From Candidatus Aquidulcis sp. (GTDB lineage: Bacteria > Chloroflexota > Anaerolineae > UBA4142), in the NCBI GenBank assembly GCA_020723345.1, contig DYJA01000070.1, positions 1-32,011 of the forward strand: a stretch of 32,011 nt of DNA, given 5' to 3'. Below, in pieces: positions 26,051 through 32,011 of the stretch. A program made the position numbers and the translations under genes. Below the pieces are notes generated by a model that worked only from the letters and a program-made list of their open reading frames with translations, was not told the origin of the DNA and did not search any database. Positions within the stretch are counted from its first letter, which is position 1. Each line of letters starts with the position of its first letter.

Positions 26051-27131
26051 ATTCTTTGCTTCCATTGTTCGTGTTTTGCACGCTGAGCCAGCAAGCGCGA
26101 CAGGCATTGGTCTGGATGAACTTGCCGCCAACGCGAGGCAATTTTCGTACATCGGCAATCGCAAAACACTCAGTTCGTTGGTTCGGCAAGAAGCAGACAA
26201 ACTGCTTCAGCGATTGTGCGCGATTCCAGATAAACGCTTAGAAACGTTGAAAGACACAGAGCCAGCACTTGCTGAAACGGTTCGATCCATTAAGTCGAAA
26301 GCATCGCGCCAGGGATTTGATATTGTTGGAGATTGGTTGGGACGCGAATGGGAAAAAGATTCGGGAGTGTTCCCAGATTTTCTGTTGGCGGTGGACGGCA
26401 CCGCGACTTTTGGAAATGGCGCGTTGCTCGAACTCAAAGACTCGAAAGGTGATAGCATTGCATCTTTCAACTCGACGATTCCGACGCGTTTCAAATCGTT
26501 GAGAGACGTGCAGCATATTTCAGGGAAAAACCTCGTTCCGAATGCGGCGCGGCTTTATGATTTTCCACTGTCTGTTGATCCCCAATATCTTGCCGAAGAG
26601 CGCCCTTGCTTTTACTTGGTTCGCACGCAAGCAAAGAATGATGACAAGGTGAGGATTTCGTTGATAGAAGGCTCGTTCTTTGAGACTTTGCCCAAGGAGC
26701 AATTGCTTGCGCAAGTTTGGGATCAAGTTCTTGATGCTGGCGGTGTCACGCCTGCCGACCGTCCTCACCTCGTCGAATTGTTGGCGAGTCTTGAGCAATC
26801 GGAAATTGCTCGGTCAAGAGAGATCAAGCAAGCATCGGTCAAGCCGCGTTTGCGTTTGATGGCGGAAGTTCACCATGATGCCAAGTTACATTCATACGCT
26901 GAAATCAAACCGCGAACTGTGAATCTGGTAATCAAGCGTGAACGCGGTCTTGACGAGACTTCGCTACAGAAAGAATTCGCCAAAGAAGGTATTCAGGCGG
27001 AAGTAGTCGTGGATGGCGACGCCAAATCCTTTCTGCTTTCTGAAGGTAAGAATAAACTCAGGTTGCGCTATTTTGTGATCCTGCATAAGCGCAACGGTGA
27101 GCATATCGTCTTGCAGTACAATTTGCAATGA
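26037..27131 (+). CDS. Candidate restriction endonuclease, PD-(D/E)XK-like
   Basis: A protein of 364 residues that I do not recognise as a family. It contains a plausible PD-(D/E)XK nuclease core: P113-D114 in VFPDFLLAVDG, then E132-L-K134 in LLELKDSKG, spaced as in many restriction enzymes. The C-terminal half is charged and may recognise DNA. The ATG at 26037 has GAGG upstream and lies within the end of the N6-adenine methyltransferase gene. Position directly behind two methyltransferases is the main support for a restriction role. The next gene starts within its stop codon (ATGA). Cleavage activity is inferred. Confidence 0.6.
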   Translation: MGVLKFFASIVRVLHAEPASATGIGLDELAANARQFSYIGNRKTLSSLVRQEADKLLQRLCAIPDKRLETLKDTEPALAETVRSIKSKASRQGFDIVGDWLGREWEKDSGVFPDFLLAVDGTATFGNGALLELKDSKGDSIASFNSTIPTRFKSLRDVQHISGKNLVPNAARLYDFPLSVDPQYLAEERPCFYLVRTQAKNDDKVRISLIEGSFFETLPKEQLLAQVWDQVLDAGGVTPADRPHLVELLASLEQSEIARSREIKQASVKPRLRLMAEVHHDAKLHSYAEIKPRTVNLVIKRERGLDETSLQKEFAKEGIQAEVVVDGDAKSFLLSEGKNKLRLRYFVILHKRNGEHIVLQYNLQ

Positions 27132-27715
27132 TGAACATTTCACCTCTCACCCTCACCGGCACCCACATCCGCCTCGAACCGCCCGCGGAAAAACATCTCG
27201 CCGATTTGCTCGCGGCGTCGTGGCACGACGAGATCTGGGAGTATCTGCCGTTCGGTCCGTACAAAACGATTGACGAATGGCGCGCCGCGATTGAACGCTG
27301 GCGCGCGCAGATGGAGCAAGGCACGAGCGTGGCGTTCGTGATCGTTCGCCGCAGCGACGAGCGCGTGGTCGGCATGACCGCGTATCTCGACATTCACGCG
27401 AAAGATCGCTGGCTCGAAATCGGCGGGACATGGCTGACGCCTGAGGCGCAGCGCACCGCGATCAATACCGAGTGCAAGTACTTGCTCTTGCGGCACGCGT
27501 TCGAAACGCTCGGCTGCATGCGCGTGCAACTCAAAACCGACGCGCGCAACATTCGCTCGCAGCGCGCGATTGAACGACTGGGCGCGGTGAAAGAGGGCGT
27601 GCTGCGCAAGCACATGCTCACGCGCGGCGGCTATCAGCGCGATACGGTGATGTACAGCATCGTGGATACGGAATGGCAAGCGGTGAAAGTGCGGCTGGCG
27701 GAAAAGCTCAAGTAA
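27128..27715 (+). CDS. GNAT acetyltransferase, RimJ/RimL type
   Basis: A GCN5-related N-acetyltransferase of 195 residues, resembling the RimJ/RimL branch that acetylates protein N-termini. It also resembles small-molecule acetyltransferases, so the substrate is open. Typical stretches include the N-terminal LTLTGTHIRLEPP, GGTWLTPEAQRT and the acetyl-CoA-binding region around DARNIRSQRAIERLGAVKEG. Its GCG/CGC-rich codons match the metabolic genes rather than the restriction cassette. The ATG at 27128 overlaps the upstream stop; a second ATG follows at 27131. Confidence 0.85.
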   Translation: MMNISPLTLTGTHIRLEPPAEKHLADLLAASWHDEIWEYLPFGPYKTIDEWRAAIERWRAQMEQGTSVAFVIVRRSDERVVGMTAYLDIHAKDRWLEIGGTWLTPEAQRTAINTECKYLLLRHAFETLGCMRVQLKTDARNIRSQRAIERLGAVKEGVLRKHMLTRGGYQRDTVMYSIVDTEWQAVKVRLAEKLK

Positions 27716-27776
27716 TCAGTATTCAGTGTTCAGTATTCAGTCGGACTGAATACTGAATTCTGAATACTGAACACTG
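27716..27776. repeat. 7-base-period repeat array with inverted halves
   Basis: GTATTCA, GTGTTCA, GTATTCA run into GTCGG and then ACTGAAT, ACTGAAT, TCTGAAT, ACTGAAC, ACTGG. The centre ATTCAGT-CGG-ACTGAAT is a perfect hairpin. This is the same unit as in the tuf/fusA spacer. Confidence 0.85.
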
Positions 27777-27785
27777 GGGGTTGGC

Positions 27786-29279
27786 TTGTTCAAAAAAGTT
27801 CTCGTCGCGAATCGGGGAGAAATTGCGGTGCGCGTGTTGCGCGCGTGCCGCGAACTGGGGCTGCATACTGTCGCGGTGTATTCCGAAGTGGATCGCAACG
27901 CGCTGCACGTGCGCTACGCCGACGAAGCGTACATGATCGGTCCCGCGCCCGCGCGCGAATCGTACCTGCGGATTGATCGCATCATTGATGTGGCGATTCG
28001 CGCCAAGGCGGAAGCGATTCATCCAGGGTACGGTTTCCTCGCGGAGAATGACGATTTTGCGCGCGCGTGTACCGAAGCGGGCATCGTCTTTATCGGTCCG
28101 CCCGCCGCGGTGATGCAAGCGATGGGCGACAAGATTCAAGCGCGTCGCACGGTTTCGAAACAGGGTGTCCCGGTCGTTCCGGGCACGTACGATCCATTGC
28201 GCGACGACGAAATGATCGCGGCGGCGAATCAAGTCGGTTTTCCGTTGTTCGTCAAAGCGTCGGCGGGTGGCGGCGGCAAAGGGATGCGCCGCGTCGAAAA
28301 AATCGAAGAACTGGCGAACGCGATCACGCGCGCGCGTAGCGAAGCCGAATCCGCGTTCGGCGACGGCACGGTGTACCTCGAACGTATCGTCAAGCCCGCG
28401 CGCCATGTCGAGTTTCAAATTCTCGCGGATGCGCGCGGCAACGTCATTCATCTCGGCGAGCGCGAATGTTCGATTCAGCGGCGGCATCAAAAGATGGTCG
28501 AAGAATCGCCGTCGGTCGCGCTCGATGAAAAACTGCGCGAGAAAATGGGCAAAGCAGCCGTCGCGGCGGCGAAGGCGGCGGGGTACGTGAACGCGGGGAC
28601 GATTGAATTTTTGCTCGACAAGGATCGCAATTTTTATTTTCTCGAAATGAATACGCGCTTGCAGGTCGAGCATCCCGTGACCGAACTTGTGACGGGCATT
28701 GACATTGTGAAAGAGCAACTGCGGATCGCGTCGGGTCGCCCGTTGAGTTATCAGCAAAAAAATGTGCAGCCGCGCGGCTGGGCAATCGAATGTCGTATCA
28801 CCGCCGAAGACGCGTACAACGGTTTTCTTCCATCGACGGGAAAAATCATCAGTCTGCACGAACCGACGGGACCCGGCGTGCGACTCGAAAGCGCGCTGTT
28901 CGAAGGATTCGAAGTGTCGTTGTATTACGATCCGCTCATCGCGAAATTGTGTGTGTGGGGACAAGATCGCGCGACGGCGATCATGCGGATGAAGCGCGCG
29001 CTCGGCGAATACAAAATCCTGGGGATCGCGACGGCGATTCCGTTTCACCAAAAATTATTCCAGAGCACGAGTTTCATCGGCGGACATTTCGATACGGCGT
29101 TTCTCGACGAGCGCTTTTCGATGGAGCAGGGCGGCTCGGATGAACGCGAACGCGTCGCTGCGATCATCGCCGCGCTGCTCACGCACGATCGGCGCCAGCA
29201 CGCGCTCAACATTCCGCCGCCGACTTCGAGTACGCGCGGGGGATGGAAACGATTTGGTTCGCTGGAGGGCTTGCGATGA
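27786..29279 (+). CDS. Biotin carboxylase subunit of an acyl-CoA carboxylase
   Basis: The subunit carboxylates biotin with ATP and bicarbonate. The 497 residues include the N-terminal FKKVLVANRGEIAVR, the ATP-grasp glycine loop GGGGKGM (161-167), ERECSIQRRHQK (226-236) and the Mg-binding EMNTRLQVEHPVTE (287-300). The last 50 residues are not conserved. The start is a TTG at 27786, with a GGGGG stretch at the end of the repeat array serving as ribosome binding site. The carrier-protein gene starts inside its stop codon. With the carboxyltransferase at 22673 it likely forms propionyl-CoA carboxylase. Confidence 0.95.
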   Translation: MFKKVLVANRGEIAVRVLRACRELGLHTVAVYSEVDRNALHVRYADEAYMIGPAPARESYLRIDRIIDVAIRAKAEAIHPGYGFLAENDDFARACTEAGIVFIGPPAAVMQAMGDKIQARRTVSKQGVPVVPGTYDPLRDDEMIAAANQVGFPLFVKASAGGGGKGMRRVEKIEELANAITRARSEAESAFGDGTVYLERIVKPARHVEFQILADARGNVIHLGERECSIQRRHQKMVEESPSVALDEKLREKMGKAAVAAAKAAGYVNAGTIEFLLDKDRNFYFLEMNTRLQVEHPVTELVTGIDIVKEQLRIASGRPLSYQQKNVQPRGWAIECRITAEDAYNGFLPSTGKIISLHEPTGPGVRLESALFEGFEVSLYYDPLIAKLCVWGQDRATAIMRMKRALGEYKILGIATAIPFHQKLFQSTSFIGGHFDTAFLDERFSMEQGGSDERERVAAIIAALLTHDRRQHALNIPPPTSSTRGGWKRFGSLEGLR

Positions 29280-29773
29280 AGTACACCGCGATCATCAACG
29301 ACAAAACGTACGACATCGAAGTGGGCGCGAACAACACGGTAATGGTAAACGGCGAGCCGCACAACGTGGACTTTCGCACGATTGACGGCAGCGCGCAGTT
29401 TTCGTTATTGCTCGACAATACGTCCTGGGAAGCGCTGGTGGATCGTAACGGCGACGAGTATCGCGTGTTGATCGGCGGAGAACTGAATGTCGTCGTCGTG
29501 CAGGACGAGCGCACGCGCAAGATGGCGAAGGCAGAAGGCGCGCAAGCCGCGCCGACGGGCGAGGCGATCATCAAAGCGCCGATGCCAGGTCTCGTGCGCG
29601 GCGTCGCGGTGAACGTCGGCGATAATGTCGCGGCGAAGCAAGGCGTCGTGATTCTCGAAGCGATGAAAATGGAGAATGAATTGCGGACGCCGCGCGCGGG
29701 TATCGTCAAAGAAATACGCGTGAAAGCGGGCGACAAGGTGGAGCAGGGGCAGGTGCTGGTGGTGGTCAAATAG
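29276..29773 (+). CDS. Biotin carboxyl carrier protein
   Basis: The carrier protein has 165 residues. Its C-terminal biotinyl domain carries the biotinylation site EAMKMEN, with K131 as the modified lysine, preceded by the APMPGLV entry strand. The N-terminal 90 residues form a beta-rich domain like that of acyl-CoA carboxylase alpha chains, so the pair corresponds to a split PccA. The ATG at 29276 overlaps the biotin carboxylase stop (ATGA). BirA (13225-14031) is the likely modifying enzyme. Confidence 0.93.
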   Translation: MKYTAIINDKTYDIEVGANNTVMVNGEPHNVDFRTIDGSAQFSLLLDNTSWEALVDRNGDEYRVLIGGELNVVVVQDERTRKMAKAEGAQAAPTGEAIIKAPMPGLVRGVAVNVGDNVAAKQGVVILEAMKMENELRTPRAGIVKEIRVKAGDKVEQGQVLVVVK

Positions 29774-29820
29774 TCGCGTGGTCGGTGTTGCCGCAATGCT
29801 GCACTGCACGGGAGGATGAA

Positions 29821-30129
29821 ATGATACAAGTGACAATCTCAAAACCAATGCATCGAATTCTCTCCAATCTGACAGGAGAGAACCGCGCGGAGGTCGCGCT
29901 GGAACTTGCGGCTAAGGACTTGTTGCGATTGAAGTTGCGACAAGTCGAAGAGCGTGTCAAGGAATTCGAATCGCGTTATCAAATGCAGTTTGCCGAATTC
30001 AAGCAGGCGTGGGACGCCGAGAAAATCCCCGATAGACATTCGTACGAAGTCGAGCGCGATTACTGGGAATGGGAAGCGGCGGTCAGCGACGAAAAGAAAT
30101 ATCGACAGATGCTGGACGAATTGCTATGA
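29821..30129 (+). CDS. Small coiled-coil protein, candidate antitoxin
   Basis: A protein of 102 residues with a short N-terminal strand-helix segment (MIQVTISKPMHRILSNL) and a long charged helix predicted as a coiled coil. The end is rich in Glu, Trp and Tyr (ERDYWEWEAA). This plan, a short N-terminal DNA-binding or dimerising part followed by a helix, is common in antitoxins. The ATG at 29821 has GGAGG upstream. It overlaps the next gene by four bases. Its role is inferred from the pairing. Confidence 0.65.
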   Translation: MIQVTISKPMHRILSNLTGENRAEVALELAAKDLLRLKLRQVEERVKEFESRYQMQFAEFKQAWDAEKIPDRHSYEVERDYWEWEAAVSDEKKYRQMLDELL

Positions 30130-30458
30130 CTATCGAAGAATTCGAGCGCGCGGTCTTTCAGGCAGCGGATCAGTCGCCGCTGTGCGATGTTCCCTTGATT
30201 CGCAATCTGACTCCGACTTTTGAAGCGATCCGCGTTCCACTGACCTTCGGCGGATTCATTGACGCGTTTTTCAACCAGGAAACAGGCACAACTGCTTTCG
30301 CGCTCATTCGTGATGACAAACGGATTTTCGGCGCGGACAATACGGGCGGTTGGCATTTGCATCCATTTGAGAATCCAGAAGAACATCGCGCGCTGGCGAA
30401 CGCGATGACGTTCGCGGATTTTGTCCAAGCGGTCGAAGAACGTTTTGCGGGAGGGTGA
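30126..30458 (+). CDS. Candidate TumE/DUF6516-like toxin
   Basis: A protein of 110 residues with a core reading FFNQETGTTAFALIRDD, then DNTGGWHLHPF, followed by a helical end. This resembles small TumE-type toxins of the DUF6516 group by recollection only; that link is tentative. The strong GWHLHPF motif could bind a metal or act catalytically. It is coupled to the upstream small gene by an ATGA overlap. A DUF433 gene starts one base after its stop, so two toxin-antitoxin-like pairs are in tandem. Confidence 0.5.
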   Translation: MTIEEFERAVFQAADQSPLCDVPLIRNLTPTFEAIRVPLTFGGFIDAFFNQETGTTAFALIRDDKRIFGADNTGGWHLHPFENPEEHRALANAMTFADFVQAVEERFAGG

Positions 30459-30459
30459 A

Positions 30460-30855
30460 ATGGAAACGAAAAGCGAAACGCAGCAAATGATACACGAACT
30501 GAAAGAACTGCGCGAGCAAGTGTACGCGCTGGAAGTGGAACTGAAACAAACGCCGAGCGGAAGCCAACGTTCTGAATTTCTCACCGAGCATCCGCATATT
30601 ATTCGGTTACAGGGTGTGCATGGAGGGCGGCCGATCGTGCGCGGTACTGGTGTTAGTGTGCAGACAATCGTCGCACTGTTCAAGCAGAATATCGGTCCTG
30701 AAAAAATCGTCGAGGATTATGATCAAGCACTGACGCTCGCGCAGGTCTACGATGCGCTGAGTTACTATTACGATCATCCTGGCGAGATTGATCAGTACCT
30801 TGAGGAAAATCGCGCGGCACTGGAGCGAGGATGGCAACCGCCCGTCTCTTCATAG
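30460..30855 (+). CDS. DUF433 antitoxin
   Basis: A 131-residue protein. After a coiled-coil N-terminus (about residues 1-37) it has the DUF433 core: IIRLQGVHGGRPIVRGTGVS, then TIVALFKQNIGPEKIVEDY and a YDALSYYYDHPGEIDQYL end. DUF433 proteins act as antitoxins to DUF5615 PIN-like toxins. The ATG at 30460 has a GGGAGGG site. It overlaps the toxin gene by 25 bases. Confidence 0.9.
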   Translation: METKSETQQMIHELKELREQVYALEVELKQTPSGSQRSEFLTEHPHIIRLQGVHGGRPIVRGTGVSVQTIVALFKQNIGPEKIVEDYDQALTLAQVYDALSYYYDHPGEIDQYLEENRAALERGWQPPVSS

Positions 30856-31196
30856 CATTGTATTTAGACGCAGATGTTTCAAAAAAGTCGGCGCCCACGT
30901 TGCGCGAAAAGGGCTTTGACGTGATTTCGGCAAAGGAGGTTGGCAATGCCGAACTGGATGATCGCGCACAATTGGAATATGCGATCGGACAGCGTCGCGC
31001 CATCCTGACCTGCAATATTCAGGATTTTGTTCCGTTGCTTGACGAGTACTGGCGCGCGGGCAGAGAACATTACGGCGTAATCGTTTCCGAGCAATTGTCC
31101 GTTGGTGAATTGTTGCGCCGCGTCCTCAATTTGCTGAATACGGTTGACGCCGATGAGATGAAAAACAGTTATCGCGATTTGGGCGAGTTCAAGTAG
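30831..31196 (+). CDS. DUF5615 PIN-like toxin
   Basis: A protein of 121 residues with the PIN-like acidic residues spread in the expected order: LYLDADVS near the N-terminus, then SAKEVGNAELDD, then LTCNIQDF. The fold would bind a metal and cleave RNA. It follows a DUF433 antitoxin with a 25-base overlap, the normal arrangement. The first residues (MATARLFIA) are not typical; a slightly later start is possible. Confidence 0.85.
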   Translation: MATARLFIALYLDADVSKKSAPTLREKGFDVISAKEVGNAELDDRAQLEYAIGQRRAILTCNIQDFVPLLDEYWRAGREHYGVIVSEQLSVGELLRRVLNLLNTVDADEMKNSYRDLGEFK

Positions 31197-31212
31197 TGGG
31201 GAGTGATAGCCA

Positions 31213-31545
31213 ATGCGTTGGAAATTCAAAACCTCCCAAAAGCATCTGGACAAATTGCTTGAGGAAGCAACGGTGGATTGCTATGATGAATACGAAGCAT
31301 TTATGGGTGTTATCGTCACGCTTGACGAAAACCTTCCATTCCCGTTTGAAGCGAAAGCATTGGGTGAAACCATGGAGGTGCTTGGCATTGACGATAACCG
31401 AAGCGATATGAAACACGGCGTCATCGCGCGCGTTCGCAAAGGCAAAAAGGAGTACCGCGTGGCGTTGTCGGAATTGGAAATACCCAAGAAATTGAAAACC
31501 AACAAGTGGTTTGAGATGTACCAATACTGGCTACAAGGATATTAA
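31213..31545 (+). CDS. CcbP-like calcium-binding family protein
   Basis: A protein of 110 residues. Its pattern of [37 protein letters not shown] and a closing [13 protein letters not shown] resembles the CcbP calcium-binding family, known from heterocyst-forming cyanobacteria. This is recognition from memory. The acidic residues in the first third could bind calcium. The ATG at 31213 has GGGGAG upstream. The methylmalonyl-CoA mutase gene starts two bases after its stop. Function here is unknown. Confidence 0.6.
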   Translation: MRWKFKTSQKHLDKLLEEATVDCYDEYEAFMGVIVTLDENLPFPFEAKALGETMEVLGIDDNRSDMKHGVIARVRKGKKEYRVALSELEIPKKLKTNKWFEMYQYWLQGY

Positions 31546-31547
31546 GA

Positions 31548-32011
31548 ATGACACTTCAAGAACGTAAACCCAAATTTGAAACGCTCTCAGGCATCGAAGC
31601 GAAGCGCGTGTACGCGCCCGACGACGGCGCGCAGAATTACAACGCGCAACTCGGTTTGCCTGGCGAGTATCCGTTCACGCGCGGCGTGCAAGCGACGATG
31701 TATCGCGGTCGCTTTTGGACGATGCGCCAGTACGCGGGTTACGCGAGCGCGGACGAATCGAACGCGCGCTACAAATATTTGCTCGCGCAGGGACAGACGG
31801 GCTTGTCCGTCGCGTTCGACTTGCCGACGCAGACGGGCTACGATTCCGACGCGGTGATGGCAGAAGGCGAAGTCGGCAAAGTTGGTGTCGCGATTTCGTC
31901 GCTCGAAGATATGGAGCGATTGTTCGACGACATTCCGCTCGGCAAGGTTTCCACTTCGATGACGATCAACGCGACGGCGGCGATTTTGCTCGCGCTGTAC
32001 GTCGCGGTCGC
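31548..32011 (+). CDS. Methylmalonyl-CoA mutase large subunit, N-terminal part (cut by window edge)
   Basis: This B12-dependent enzyme converts methylmalonyl-CoA to succinyl-CoA. About 154 residues are visible, including [29 protein letters not shown] and the [12 protein letters not shown] segment typical of the substrate-binding barrel; [19 protein letters not shown] closes the visible part. The ATG at 31548 follows the CcbP-like stop by two bases. It completes the propionyl-CoA to succinyl-CoA route started by the carboxylase genes. Confidence 0.95.
   Translation, partial: MTLQERKPKFETLSGIEAKRVYAPDDGAQNYNAQLGLPGEYPFTRGVQATMYRGRFWTMRQYAGYASADESNARYKYLLAQGQTGLSVAFDLPTQTGYDSDAVMAEGEVGKVGVAISSLEDMERLFDDIPLGKVSTSMTINATAAILLALYVAV

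Overview
This window looks like chromosomal DNA of an uncultured or little-studied bacterium of the Chloroflexota, probably Anaerolineae-like. That placement is an inference. It rests on the EF-Tu, RpoB and RpoC sequence character, a strong GCG/CGC codon bias, class I BirA, and cyanobacteria/Chloroflexota-style small accessory families (DUF433/DUF5615, CcbP-like, retropepsin-like). No rRNA, tRNA, CRISPR array or insertion sequence was found.

Left part (1-14031) is all on the minus strand. It holds the str operon in the order rpsL-rpsG-fusA-tuf (tuf cut by the window edge), then rpoB-rpoC, and then birA with a 41-residue membrane protein gene. Both information-processing operons start from a full-consensus promoter (TTGACA, 17 bp, TATAAT). 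Each has an unusually long leader of about 420 nt rich in inverted repeats.

Middle part (14040-19864) reads on the plus strand from overlapping divergent promoters. It carries a divergent transketolase-family enzyme, an Ap4A-phosphorylase-like HIT protein, an MFS transporter whose last codons run into a cluster of palindromes, and a thiolase.

Right part (19865-32011, plus strand) is metabolic with accessory modules set between the metabolic genes. The metabolic set is acyl-CoA dehydrogenase, acyl-CoA (propionyl/methylmalonyl-CoA) carboxyltransferase, biotin carboxylase, biotin carboxyl carrier protein and the start of methylmalonyl-CoA mutase. Together with the thiolase it fits fatty-acid/propionate oxidation through methylmalonyl-CoA, and the nearby BirA would biotinylate the carrier. 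Between these genes sit a small-protein/retropepsin-like pair, an MNT-HEPN toxin-antitoxin pair, a candidate restriction-modification cassette (two beta-class methyltransferases plus a PD-(D/E)XK protein), a GNAT acetyltransferase, a TumE-like pair, a DUF433/DUF5615 pair and a CcbP-like protein. Most of these junctions overlap or lie within a few bases, so the modules look translationally coupled to their neighbours.

The most striking non-coding signal is a class of short repeat arrays with a 7-base period. Ten junctions carry one. The unit differs from array to array, but in most arrays the right half is close to the reverse complement of the left half, so each could fold into a hairpin.
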